Under the pieces are notes generated by a model. That model was not told the DNA's origin and ran no database searches. It was given only the letters and a program-made list of their open reading frames with translations. Shown piece by piece: positions 15,776 through 23,996 of a stretch of 64,000 nt of DNA. The stretch covers positions 1 through 64,000 of the forward strand of contig JBQVNP010000011.1 of assembly GCA_052436255.1 (NCBI GenBank), written 5' to 3'. A program made the translations under genes and the position numbers. The DNA is from Pelomonas sp052436255 (lineage in GTDB: Bacteria; Pseudomonadota; Gammaproteobacteria; Burkholderiales; Burkholderiaceae_C). The first letter of the stretch is position 1. Each line of letters begins with the position of its first letter.

Positions 15776-16060
15776 ATGGACACCCCGAACACACCTATCG
15801 CCCGAGCATGCAAGCACCTCGGTGGCCAGGGGGCAGTGGCCCGACTGCTGGGCTTGAAGCCCCCGACCGTCAACGAGTGGTGTACCGGCAAGCGGAAGGT
15901 TCCAGCCGAGCGCTGCATTCAGATCGAACAACTCACCGATGGTGCCGTGCGCTGCGAGGAGTTGCTGCCGGATTTCCCTTGGGCCGCGTTTCGCAACCAG
16001 CGCATCGCCGCGAAGCCCGTCAAGCCCGCTCGCCGCGTTGCGGCAGGGCAGGGGGCATAG
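15776..16060 (+). CDS. Cro/YdaS-like transcriptional regulator
   Basis: A 94-residue protein with the YdaS/Cro pattern: TPIARACKHLGGQGAVARLL, then GLKPPTVNEWCTGKRKVPAE and RCIQIEQLTDGAVRCEELLP. This fold dimerises on operator DNA and opposes the repressor. It lies directly behind pR with an operator in the promoter spacer, and the antirepressor gene follows 3 bp later. A basic tail ends the protein. Confidence 0.8.
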   Translation: MDTPNTPIARACKHLGGQGAVARLLGLKPPTVNEWCTGKRKVPAERCIQIEQLTDGAVRCEELLPDFPWAAFRNQRIAAKPVKPARRVAAGQGA

Positions 16061-16063
16061 GCC

Positions 16064-16756
16064 ATGGAACTCGTCACCCAAGCCCCGACGATGACCAGCC
16101 GCGAGATCGCGGAGTTGGTCAAGACCTCGCACGACAGCGTGCTGAAGACCGTGCGCGCCCTGATCGAGCGGGGTGTCGTTTCTGGAAACGAGACCCCCTA
16201 CACGCATCCTCAGAACGGCCAGACGTACAGCGAGTTCCGGCTGAACTACCGCGACACGATGGTTGTGGCCTCGGGGTACAGCGTCGAGCTGCGCGCCAAG
16301 GTGATTGACCGCTGGCAGGAACTCGAAGCCCAGGGCGCGCCCACCTTCCAAGTCCCTACATCCCTGGCCGGCGCGCTGCGCCTCGCTGCCGAGCAGGCCG
16401 AACGCATTGAGCAGCAGCAAGCCCAAATCGAAGCCGCCGCGCCGGCCGTGGCCTTTGTCGACCGCTTTGTTCAAGCTGATGGCCTGAAGGGCTTCCGCGA
16501 GACCTGCAAGCTGCTGAAGGCCAACGAGGCTCGGTTTACCGAGTTCGTGCTGGCCAAGAAGATCATGTATCGGCTGGCGGGCAAGCTGACTGCGCACCAG
16601 CAGCACATTGACGCCGGCCGGTTTGTGGTTCGGGCTGGCGTGGCAACCGCCACCGAGCATGCCTTCACGACCACCAAGTTCACGGCCAAGGGTGTGAACT
16701 GGATTGCTGGCGAGTGGGCGAAGCATTGCCTCGCGGCTGAAGCTGTGGAGGCCTGA
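16064..16756 (+). CDS. Rha-type antirepressor with KilAC-like C-terminus
   Basis: A 230-residue regulator. The N-terminal 95 residues match the Rha family: TSREIAELVKTSHDSVLKTV, PYTHPQNGQTYSEFRLNYRD and TMVVASGYSVELRAKVIDRW. After a Gln-rich linker the C-terminal 100 residues resemble the KilAC/antirepressor domain (FRETCKLLKANEARFTEFVL). Such proteins bind phage repressors or DNA and favour lytic growth. It follows the Cro-like gene in the pR transcript. Confidence 0.8.
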   Translation: MELVTQAPTMTSREIAELVKTSHDSVLKTVRALIERGVVSGNETPYTHPQNGQTYSEFRLNYRDTMVVASGYSVELRAKVIDRWQELEAQGAPTFQVPTSLAGALRLAAEQAERIEQQQAQIEAAAPAVAFVDRFVQADGLKGFRETCKLLKANEARFTEFVLAKKIMYRLAGKLTAHQQHIDAGRFVVRAGVATATEHAFTTTKFTAKGVNWIAGEWAKHCLAAEAVEA

Positions 16757-16757
16757 G

Positions 16758-16928
16758 ATGCAGACCCAAGCACTCCACCCGGAAAACCGTGCGCTGGCCG
16801 CGCAGATCAGCGCTTTAGCTGCTGCCGAAGCATCACCAGCTTTTCCGCCAGCACCTTCTGCCTTGCGTCGAAGCTGGCTCGTGACTGCTCTGGCAAGCCT
16901 TCGCGCTTGGTTGGTGACATCGCGATGA
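16758..16928 (+). CDS. Possible small protein overlapping an antisense gene
   Basis: A 56-residue frame (MQTQALHPENRALAAQISAL and onward) begins two bases after the antirepressor stop with GGAGG seven bases before its ATG. Its 3' 122 bp overlap the opposite-strand gene at 16807-17043, which also has an excellent ribosome site. Only one may be expressed, or they may be mutually exclusive. Confidence 0.3.
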   Translation: MQTQALHPENRALAAQISALAAAEASPAFPPAPSALRRSWLVTALASLRAWLVTSR

Positions 16929-17043
16929 AGCGGTCGTGCACGCCATTGAACGTGGCTGGCGCGTGCATGCGCAGAGCCAACAGCAGCGCGTCGAGCATCA
17001 AGTCGTCTGCGATGTCGCGTCCGAATCGTTCCAGGTCTTCCAT
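16807..17043 (-). CDS. Hypothetical 78-residue phage protein
   Basis: An all-helical protein (MEDLERFGRDIADDLMLDAL, then FIAMSPTKREGLPEQSRASF and a C-terminal helix). AAGGAGG stands six bases before the ATG at 17043, a near-perfect ribosome site. It runs opposite to the surrounding rightward genes, together with the gene at 17209. Function unknown. Confidence 0.6.
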   Translation of the reverse strand: MEDLERFGRDIADDLMLDALLLALRMHAPATFNGVHDRFIAMSPTKREGLPEQSRASFDARQKVLAEKLVMLRQQLKR

Positions 17044-17208
17044 GGGCGCCCTCCTTGGGCTCGTAGTCGTAGGGACCGCGAGCGTAAACCGGGGCAGGGC
17101 GCCCACCCTTCTCCCTGTATCCATCACGACCGGGCTGGCCGCAACCAGCGCGACCGGCGTGATGGCCTGTCCCTCGGGCCTGACCGCCCGGGGGATTTCT
17201 TTGGCTGG

Positions 17209-17415
17209 TCACTTCGCGCACAGCCCCGCCTTCCTTGCCTGCTCGCGCAGCTTGCCGGCGAGGTCCACCTGGGCCCGTCCTTCGACCTTCATGCAAGGCA
17301 AGGCCATGTGTGCCCGGCCGCCGCGTTCGAGGTCGTCGATCAGGTCGTTGACGCAGCGGGACAGGACGGCGCGCAGGGAGCGCTTGGCCAGTTTGTGCGG
17401 GTCGTTCTTCGGCAT
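17209..17415 (-). CDS. Hypothetical 68-residue basic protein
   Basis: A Lys/Arg-rich helical protein (MPKNDPHKLAKRSLRAVLSR, then DLERGGRAHMALPCMKVEGR). AGGAAG lies six bases before the ATG. It diverges from the regulator gene at 17546 across a large inverted repeat. Function unknown; nucleic-acid binding is possible from charge. Confidence 0.55.
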   Translation of the reverse strand: MPKNDPHKLAKRSLRAVLSRCVNDLIDDLERGGRAHMALPCMKVEGRAQVDLAGKLREQARKAGLCAK

Positions 17416-17437
17416 CAGTTCTTCCTCAGCGTTTTCT

Positions 17438-17510
17438 GGTGGGCGCCTGCCCGTAGGCCCTGCGAAGGCCGACTCCCCCGTCAAGGGGCAAGCGGATACG
17501 GGCGCCCACC
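17438..17510. repeat. Large inverted repeat between divergent genes
   Basis: GGTGGGCGCC plus CCCGTA (17438-17455, with a 2-base bulge) pairs with TACGGGCGCCCACC at 17497-17510. The 41-nt loop itself contains small hairpins. It lies between the genes starting at 17415 (leftward) and 17546 (rightward), so it would fold in the 5' leader of the latter or act as a DNA operator. Confidence 0.6.
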
Positions 17511-17545
17511 TGAGTGCGTTTTCTTCAACTGCGATGGGAGTCGCT

Positions 17546-17986
17546 ATGCAAACCATGGATCGAAGTTTTGTCCGCAGCCAATGGAAAGATCGAGACAGAC
17601 CTGGAAAGGATTCGACAGATCAGGGTGATCTCGCCCTCATCGGCGAGGTTCCTTCCTGCGCGCCGGTGGCGGCCGACCTGTCGTTCATCAGCGTCACGAC
17701 CAGCGTGGGCGCCATGCGCTACGCCGTGCAGCGCAGCGGCAGCGATGACTTCGAAGTCGCCGACTACGTGGGCATCTCGCACAGCTACATGTGCAAGGTG
17801 TTGAAGGGGACGGCCGGCCTGCATGGCCCGCGCCTCGTCAAGTTCATGCGCGGCACCAAGAGCCTCGCGCCGCTGCAGTGGCTGGCAGAGCAGATGGGGT
17901 GCGACGTGGTGCTGCGCGACCGCCGGGCGGCCGAGGTCGCCGAGTTGACCCAGCGCCTGCGTGAGCTTCAGGGCCGAGCGGCCTGA
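17546..17986 (+). CDS. CII-like regulatory protein
   Basis: A 146-residue protein. The C-terminal 95 residues hold a helix-turn-helix: MRYAVQRSGSDDFEVADYVG, then ISHSYMCKVLKGTAGLHGPR and LVKFMRGTKSLAPLQWLAEQ, ending in a coiled-coil tail that could oligomerise. Position downstream of Cro and before the replication genes suits a CII-type activator. The ATG at 17546 has GGGAG five bases upstream; a longer upstream frame crosses the inverted repeat and is not supported. Confidence 0.6.
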   Translation: MQTMDRSFVRSQWKDRDRPGKDSTDQGDLALIGEVPSCAPVAADLSFISVTTSVGAMRYAVQRSGSDDFEVADYVGISHSYMCKVLKGTAGLHGPRLVKFMRGTKSLAPLQWLAEQMGCDVVLRDRRAAEVAELTQRLRELQGRAA

Positions 17987-18055
17987 AAGAGCGAAGACCC
18001 AAGCGCGCGGGAACGTGCTGGGCCTTCTGAGCAAGTCAAAACCTAGGGGATCGAA

Positions 18056-18241
18056 ATGCCTGAACTGATTGTCTCAAGAAACACCGTCGCCACCCTCTAC
18101 GCAGACGCCAGCAAGGAGATGACCCACGACGACGCAGTCCTTCACGTCGCCGGCATCACCGGCCAGACGCCGGAAACAGTGGAAGGCGTCATCTGGGCGC
18201 GCGAATCGAATCACACGGCGGCGATGGAGTGCGGAGCGTGA
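18056..18241 (+). CDS. Hypothetical 61-residue protein
   Basis: A small acidic alpha/beta protein (MPELIVSRNTVATLYADASK, then DAVLHVAGITGQTPETVEGV). It has a GGGGA site upstream and overlaps the next start by GTGA. Function unknown. Confidence 0.55.
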   Translation: MPELIVSRNTVATLYADASKEMTHDDAVLHVAGITGQTPETVEGVIWARESNHTAAMECGA

Positions 18242-20775
18242 GCGACTACACGGCGTTCCTCCGCCAGAAGATCAAGCTCGCCCAGTTCAAGGGCTTCGAG
18301 GTCGACCCGGCCGAGCTGAACCCCAAGCTGAAGCCGCACACGGCCGACATCGTGCGCTGGGCGCTGTTGGGCGGCCAACGCGCCATCTTCGCCAGCTTCG
18401 GCCTGCACAAGACCGTGACGGCGCTGGAGATCATGCGGCTGATCGGCAAGCGCCGCGCCGGCGTACGCGCCATCGTCTGCCCGCTGGGCGTGCGCCGCGA
18501 GTTCATCGACCAGGCCGCGCAGCACTTCACCGGCGAGTTCGCGCTGGACGTGCGCTTCGTGAACCGCGACAGCCAGATAGACGACGACCGCACGATCTAC
18601 CTGACGAACTACGAAGCGGTGCGCGAGGGCAACGTCAACCCGTCGCGCTGGCTGGCCAGCAACCTGGACGAAGCGAGCGTCTTGCGCAGCTACGGCAGCA
18701 AGACCTATCAGGAGTTCCTGCCCGCCTTCCAGCCGGTCGAGTTCAAGTTCGTGGCCACGGCCACGCCGAGCCCGAACCGCTTCAAGGAGCTGATTCACTA
18801 CGCGGGTTACCTCGGCGTGATGGACACGGGCCAGGCGCTGACGCGGTTCTTCCAGCGCGACAGCGAGAAGGCCGGCAACCTGACCCTCTATCCGCACAAG
18901 GAGCAGGAGTTCTGGTTGTGGGTCGCGAGCTGGGCCGTCTTCATCCAGCGCCCGAGCGACCTGGGCCACAGCGATGACGGATATGTCCTGCCCGAGCTCG
19001 ATGTCCGGTACCACGAGGTGCCGAGCGACTACAGCAAGGCCGGCGAGGAGCGCGACGGCCAGGCTCTGATGTTCACAGACCCGGCCCTAGGCCTGAGCGC
19101 CGCGGCGGCCGAGAAGCGCGACAGCATGCCGGCGCGCGTCGCCAAGGTGGCCGAGATCCTGGCCGCTGATCCTGCTGACCACTTCGTTGTGTGGCACGAC
19201 CTGGAGGCCGAGCGCCACGCCCTGCAGGCGGCTATCCCCGAGGCCGTCAGCGTGTGGGGCAACCAGGACCTGACCGAGCGCGAGGACCGTATTGCCGACT
19301 TCGGCGACGGCAAGTTCCGCGTCCTGTCCACCAAGCCGGTCATCGCCGGCAGCGGCTGCAACTTCCAGCGCCATTGCCACCGCGAGGTCTTCGCCGGCAT
19401 CGGCTTCAAGTTCAACGACTTCATTCAGTCCGTGCACCGGGTCCAGCGCTTCGGCCAGGCCCACCCGGTACGCATCGACATCGTCCACACCGAGGCAGAG
19501 CGCGAAGTCCTGCGCGAGCTGCTGGCGAAGTGGGCTCAACACGACGAGACCCAGACGACCATGACCGAGATCATCCGCAAGTTCGGGCTGAGCCAGCTGG
19601 CCATGCAGGAGACGCTGGCGCGCAGCCTGGGCGTCGAGCGCGTCGTCGTCAGCGGCGACCGCTTCACCGTGGCGAACAACGACTGCGTCGAGGAGGCCAA
19701 GGCCCAGCCCGACAACTCGGTCGACCTGATCGTCACGAGCATCCCGTTCGCCAACCATTACGAGTACAGCCCCAGCTACAACGACTTCGGCCACACCGAG
19801 GACAACGCGCAGTTCTGGGCGCAGATGGACTTCCTCACGCCCGAGCTGCTGCGCATCCTGAAGCCCGGCCGCATCGCTGCGATCCACGTCAAGGACCGCA
19901 TCGACTTCGGCAACGTGACCGGCAAGGGCCTGCCCACCGTCAGCCCGTTTCACGCCGAGACGCTGGCGCACTACGCCGGCATTCGCTCGATGGGCTTGCC
20001 CGGCCATGGCTTCGATTACCTCGGGATGATCACCGTCGTCACGGACGTGGTGCGCGAGAACAACCAGACCTACCGCCTCGGCTACACGGAGATGCGCAAG
20101 GACGGCTCCAAGATGGGCTGCGGCTCGCCTGAGTACATCCTGCTGTTCCACAAGCCGCAGACCGACCGCTCCAAGGGCTACGCCGACAGCCGAATCAGCA
20201 AGCGCATCGAGGACTACAGCCTCGCACGCTGGCAGGTCGATGCGCATGCCTACTGGCGTTCCAGCGGCAACCGCCTGCTGACCGTCGACGAGCTGGCCAG
20301 CCTCGGCCCGGACAAGCTGGCGAAGCTGTTCACGGACTACAGCCTGACCAAGGTCTACGACTTCGAGGCCCATGTCCAGATCGGGCACGCGCTGGAGCTG
20401 CGCGGCGCGCTGCCGTCGACCTTCATGAGCCTGGCCCCGGGGTCGTGGCACCCGGACGTGTGGCATGACGTGACGCGCATGCTGACGCTCAACAGTGAGC
20501 AGAGCCGGCGCGCAGTCGAGAAGCACGTCTGCCCGCTCCAGTTCGACATCGTCGACCGGCTCATCGAGCGCTACAGCAACAAGGGCGAGCGCGTCTATGA
20601 CCCATTCTGCGGCCTTGGCACCGTGCCCTACCGGGCAATCCTGAAGGGCCGCACCGGCGGCGGCAGCGAGCTCAACCCGAACTACTTCACCGACCAGGTG
20701 CATTACCTGCGTGCGGCCGAGCGCGAGATCTCGATGCCCAGCCTGTTCGACGCTTTCGAGCTGGAGGCGGCCTGA
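18238..20775 (+). CDS. Helicase-DNA methyltransferase fusion
   Basis: An 845-residue two-part enzyme. Residues 1-440 resemble an SF2/SNF2 helicase: degenerate Walker A FGLHKT (K58), DEAS box at 144-147, motif III TATPSP, and motif VI QSVHRVQRFGQAHP. Residues 460-840 are a beta-class DNA N4/N6 methyltransferase, with motif IV TSIPF at 500-504 (Ile where SPPY-type enzymes have Pro) before motif I DPFCGLGT at 788-795. No cognate nuclease gene is adjacent, suggesting self-protection or epigenetic control of phage DNA. The GTG start at 18238 overlaps the upstream stop. Confidence 0.82.
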   Translation: MSDYTAFLRQKIKLAQFKGFEVDPAELNPKLKPHTADIVRWALLGGQRAIFASFGLHKTVTALEIMRLIGKRRAGVRAIVCPLGVRREFIDQAAQHFTGEFALDVRFVNRDSQIDDDRTIYLTNYEAVREGNVNPSRWLASNLDEASVLRSYGSKTYQEFLPAFQPVEFKFVATATPSPNRFKELIHYAGYLGVMDTGQALTRFFQRDSEKAGNLTLYPHKEQEFWLWVASWAVFIQRPSDLGHSDDGYVLPELDVRYHEVPSDYSKAGEERDGQALMFTDPALGLSAAAAEKRDSMPARVAKVAEILAADPADHFVVWHDLEAERHALQAAIPEAVSVWGNQDLTEREDRIADFGDGKFRVLSTKPVIAGSGCNFQRHCHREVFAGIGFKFNDFIQSVHRVQRFGQAHPVRIDIVHTEAEREVLRELLAKWAQHDETQTTMTEIIRKFGLSQLAMQETLARSLGVERVVVSGDRFTVANNDCVEEAKAQPDNSVDLIVTSIPFANHYEYSPSYNDFGHTEDNAQFWAQMDFLTPELLRILKPGRIAAIHVKDRIDFGNVTGKGLPTVSPFHAETLAHYAGIRSMGLPGHGFDYLGMITVVTDVVRENNQTYRLGYTEMRKDGSKMGCGSPEYILLFHKPQTDRSKGYADSRISKRIEDYSLARWQVDAHAYWRSSGNRLLTVDELASLGPDKLAKLFTDYSLTKVYDFEAHVQIGHALELRGALPSTFMSLAPGSWHPDVWHDVTRMLTLNSEQSRRAVEKHVCPLQFDIVDRLIERYSNKGERVYDPFCGLGTVPYRAILKGRTGGGSELNPNYFTDQVHYLRAAEREISMPSLFDAFELEAA

Positions 20776-20978
20776 TGCGCGCGCCCACCGAGCCCACCGA
20801 CGCGCCGCTGGTCATCCCGGCACGGCCGGCACCTGCGCCGGTACCGGCACCGGCAACACCTGACCCAGCGCGTCACTTCGAACTGGGCAACTGGGGCGCG
20901 ACGCTGCCTGAGGGTCTGGCTGAGAAGCCCGCCGCGCCGGCGCCGGCTGACGACCTCGGCCCTCCCATCATCTTCTGA
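20775..20978 (+). CDS. Small Pro/Ala-rich protein
   Basis: A 67-residue, mostly disordered protein with repeated PAP units and a short conserved-looking centre (HFELGNWGATLPEGLAEK). It is coupled to the helicase-methyltransferase gene by TGATG. It could be an accessory peptide of that enzyme; function unknown. Confidence 0.5.
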   Translation: MRAPTEPTDAPLVIPARPAPAPVPAPATPDPARHFELGNWGATLPEGLAEKPAAPAPADDLGPPIIF

Positions 20979-20985
20979 GGCTGGC

Positions 20986-21330
20986 ATGGAACAGAGCACC
21001 CTAGACCTCCGCCCGCCGGACCTCGCCACCGCTAAGGCCGTGGGTCATGTGGCTCAGCAGCTGGCCACCGCGCGCGCCGAGCGCGACGTCACCGACTTCC
21101 GCTCGCGTGCCGAGGCGGCCGTCCTGGAGCGCTTGCAGGCGGGCAAGGCCAGCGCGGAGGACCTGACCGACTACGTCCGGTCCTGTGGCATCCCGTTCAA
21201 GGACGGTCGCGCCATGGGGAACGTCTACAAGACGATGAAGGACCGCGGGCTGATCCGCATCGCCGGTGCCTGCTTGCGCAAGCACGGGAACGGGACCAGC
21301 GGCGGGCACATCTGGGAGCGCTGCTCTTGA
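20986..21330 (+). CDS. Hypothetical winged-helix-like protein
   Basis: A 114-residue protein. After a helical N-terminus the last 60 residues (DLTDYVRSCGIPFKDGRAMG, then NVYKTMKDRGLIRIAGACLR) resemble a winged helix with an RGLI recognition segment. Proteins of this style are common before phage replication genes. Function unknown. Confidence 0.55.
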   Translation: MEQSTLDLRPPDLATAKAVGHVAQQLATARAERDVTDFRSRAEAAVLERLQAGKASAEDLTDYVRSCGIPFKDGRAMGNVYKTMKDRGLIRIAGACLRKHGNGTSGGHIWERCS

Positions 21331-22340
21331 CCGAGCCATTGACTCCTGCCAACTGCGACCTGACGGACTTCGCCTTCATGCCGCTGGACGTGGCGCGCCT
21401 GCGCGACTCCGAGTTGGCCTCGAACGAGACGCCCGAGGCCTGCTGGGCAGCCGTGTTGCTGTGGGCGGCCTCATGGCACCAGGTGCCAGCCGCTTCGATG
21501 CCGAAGGATGACAAGTGGATTGCCAAGACCGCCGGCTACGCGCTGCGGGGCAAGATCGACAAGGCCTGGACCGGCGTGCGCCCAGGCGCCATGCGAGGCT
21601 GGATCGAATGCGCCGATGGCCGCCTGTATCACCCTGTCGTGGCCGAGAAGGCTCGCGAGGCGTGGCAGGCGAAGCTGAAGCAGCGCTGGGGCACCGAGTG
21701 CGCGCGTATCAAGAAGCACAACGACCGCCACGAGGGAGCAAACGTTCACAAGCCCACCTTTGAAGAGTGGTTTGCCGCAGGCTGTCCCCAAGGACAACCG
21801 CTCTTTGTCCCTGGGGACAAAACGGACCCGAGCAAGGGACAAGGCGGGGAAACGAACTCCAAGAGACAGGGAGAGGGACAGGGACAGGGAGATAAAGATT
21901 CCGTTCCTACCGGAACGGGCGGCGAGCCGCCTGTGGACAAGTCCCCGTCTGAACTCACGAAGGCTGAGCTTTGGCGTGCCGGCAAGTCGCTGCTCGCTGA
22001 GCAGGGCCTGCCGGTGGCGCAGTGCGGGTCATTCGTCGGGAAGCTGGTCACCGACTACGGGGACGACATCGTCATCGCCGCAGTGCGGGCAGCCGTCACG
22101 GCGACACCGGCCGACGCCAAGGAATACCTCAAGGCCACCTGCCAGCGCCTGAAGGGCGAGCGCAAGGACGCCCCGCCACCGGTCACCGTAGCGAGCAATG
22201 CCGCCGACATCACCAAGGCCCAGCAGGCAGCCGAAGCGGCCCGACTCGCTGACCCCGTGGCCAAAGCCGCAGCCGACCTTGCCCGCATCGAGGCAATGAA
22301 GAAGCTGGGCCGTCCCGTCAACGAAGGAGCAACTGCATGA
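21327..22340 (+). CDS. DUF1376-type phage replication protein
   Basis: A 337-residue protein whose first 100 residues fit DUF1376: DFAFMPLDVARLRDSELASN, ACWAAVLLWAASWHQVPAAS, then SMPKDDKWIAKTAGY and WIECADGRLYHPVVAEKARE. This domain is found in phage replication initiators that sit before helicase-loader functions. A disordered Gly/Gln/Lys middle and a helical C-terminus follow. The start is a TTG at 21327 overlapping the upstream stop. No helicase loader is seen next to it, which is unusual. Confidence 0.65.
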   Translation: MTEPLTPANCDLTDFAFMPLDVARLRDSELASNETPEACWAAVLLWAASWHQVPAASMPKDDKWIAKTAGYALRGKIDKAWTGVRPGAMRGWIECADGRLYHPVVAEKAREAWQAKLKQRWGTECARIKKHNDRHEGANVHKPTFEEWFAAGCPQGQPLFVPGDKTDPSKGQGGETNSKRQGEGQGQGDKDSVPTGTGGEPPVDKSPSELTKAELWRAGKSLLAEQGLPVAQCGSFVGKLVTDYGDDIVIAAVRAAVTATPADAKEYLKATCQRLKGERKDAPPPVTVASNAADITKAQQAAEAARLADPVAKAAADLARIEAMKKLGRPVNEGATA

Positions 22341-23251
22341 CGAACACCGCATGCATGGGCGGCTGGTGCGAGAAGCGCGACCGCTGCGGTCACTTCCACG
22401 CAGCGAGCCCAGATCAACAACCCAAAGAGCGCCTGTGCCCTCGCGGCCGCGATGGCGCTGCGCAGATGGAGTCAGCCGATATGACACGCGTTCGTTTTTC
22501 CATTGCTGCCCGCGTCGAGCAAGTCCGGGCCGTACTGCGGCCGCACGGCATCACGCAGGCTGAGATCGGCGCTGCGCTGGCCGTCAACGCTACTTCGCGC
22601 ATGGTCAAGATCCTGCATGCCGCGGTGGCCGCTGGTGCTGCCTTCTCGACGCGCGCTCGGGTGTCGTCGGTCATCAAGGTCCCCGAAATGGTCTTCTTTC
22701 CGACCGCTGCTGACCGCGACGCTTTCCGGGCCGTGTACGACGTTGAGATGGCCGCGCGCAAGAAGGCGCGGGATGTCGAGCGGGCTCAGAAGAAGTACCT
22801 GCGCAATCGCAGCGCCGAGGTGGCCAAGCGCTCAGCGGCGCGCGCGGAAGCCAGGGAGCAGCGCGAAGCCAACGCGATTGCAGCGGCCATTGCACGCCGA
22901 GACAAGCTCTGTCTTGCGCTGGCCGAAGCTGAGCAGCGCCAGCAGCGCGCTCGGTTGAACCAGGAGGCTCGGGAGGCCAAGAAGGACCGCGCCAAGGTCG
23001 AGGTGAACAAGACTGTTCGCCGCCTGAAGGTCGAAACGAAGGCAGTGGCCGAGACGCCGATGAAGAAGGGGACGACGGTCGCGGCAGGGCCGAATAGCCG
23101 CGGCCCGGCGCACCTGGACGGCGAGCTCGACCTAAGCCAAGCCAAGATCACGCGCGCCCCGACGCCGCCTGGTCGGTACGACGTCGATAACGCGCCCCGC
23201 GTGGTGTCATCCGGTGGCTGCCGCAAGTGGGCAGAGGCGGTGGCGGCATGA
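22337..23251 (+). CDS. Hypothetical basic coiled-coil protein with Cys cluster
   Basis: A 304-residue protein. The N-terminus has CMGGWCEKRDRCGHFH, a likely zinc knuckle. A helix-turn-helix-like segment follows (HGITQAEIGAALAVNATSRM), then a long basic coiled coil (about residues 130-240). The start overlaps the upstream stop by ATGA. DNA binding is plausible from charge and motifs; the family is unknown. Confidence 0.55.
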   Translation: MTNTACMGGWCEKRDRCGHFHAASPDQQPKERLCPRGRDGAAQMESADMTRVRFSIAARVEQVRAVLRPHGITQAEIGAALAVNATSRMVKILHAAVAAGAAFSTRARVSSVIKVPEMVFFPTAADRDAFRAVYDVEMAARKKARDVERAQKKYLRNRSAEVAKRSAARAEAREQREANAIAAAIARRDKLCLALAEAEQRQQRARLNQEAREAKKDRAKVEVNKTVRRLKVETKAVAETPMKKGTTVAAGPNSRGPAHLDGELDLSQAKITRAPTPPGRYDVDNAPRVVSSGGCRKWAEAVAA

Positions 23252-23778
23252 GCACACCAGAGACCATCGCCCTCAACCGCGCCCAGCGCCGCGCGATGGA
23301 GAAGGCCTCGCGCCGGCCGCCGAAGCCGAAGCGCGCCGACAGTGTGGACGCTGTGGGCTTTGCGATCAGAAGGGCCCAGCGCGCAATCCAGCCGGTCTCA
23401 GCCGACCAGGCGCGCGACCTGGCCATCGCGTATCACGGCGCCCTGAACGCCATATCCCAGGGCACCGGCAATGCCGAGGACGCCAACACCCTAGCCCTGG
23501 CCGCCAACATCGCGCTGATGCTGGTCGAGGCGGGCCTGGGCATTGACCAGCTGCCGACCGTCCACGCCGCCCAGGACGCCATCATCAACATGATGCGTCG
23601 CGAGCAGCGGACCGGGCGCTTCGGCTTGACCGGGCCCGAACTGCGGCACCTGCAGGACCTGCTCGACCTTCATGACGCGCAGATCGCCGACCCGGATTGC
23701 ACCGAGGCCGTCATGTGCGCCGCGCTGGACGAGTGCAAGCGCCGCAGGGACGCTGGCCGAGTGCTGGGGCTGTCATGA
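23248..23778 (+). CDS. Hypothetical phage protein
   Basis: Protein of 176 residues with a basic N-terminus (NRAQRRAMEKASRRPPKPKR) and a helical body containing MLVEAGLGIDQLPTVHAAQD and LRHLQDLLDLHDAQIADPDC. Coupled by ATGA at both ends. I recognise it only as a type often found near nin-like genes. Confidence 0.5.
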   Translation: MSTPETIALNRAQRRAMEKASRRPPKPKRADSVDAVGFAIRRAQRAIQPVSADQARDLAIAYHGALNAISQGTGNAEDANTLALAANIALMLVEAGLGIDQLPTVHAAQDAIINMMRREQRTGRFGLTGPELRHLQDLLDLHDAQIADPDCTEAVMCAALDECKRRRDAGRVLGLS

Positions 23779-23996
23779 CCTGCCCCGATTGCACCGCTGC
23801 GGCCCAGGGCCCGCATTACGTCTACCGAGCCAACTGCGCCGCGTGCCAAGCGCGCGACATCGCGGGCGGCCCGCTGTTCTTTCGGTGCCGCCAGGCCGGC
23901 AAGCAGGACAAGGAATACCGCGCGCTGCTGAAGCTGCGCGGCGTCACTCACGAGGCTGTCGTGCGCGCCAGCGAGGCGGAAAGGACACCAGCATGA
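23775..23996 (+). CDS. Small zinc-finger protein
   Basis: A 73-residue protein with CPDC near the N-terminus and CAAC about 17 residues later, so one zinc site is likely, followed by a basic helix (DKEYRALLKLRGVTHEAVVR). Overlaps both neighbours by ATGA. Function unknown. Confidence 0.55.
   Translation: MTCPDCTAAAQGPHYVYRANCAACQARDIAGGPLFFRCRQAGKQDKEYRALLKLRGVTHEAVVRASEAERTPA

Noticed and set aside
16907..17543. A long upstream extension of the CII-like gene.
   Set aside because: It crosses two good leftward genes and the inverted repeat. The start at 17546 has the only matching ribosome site.
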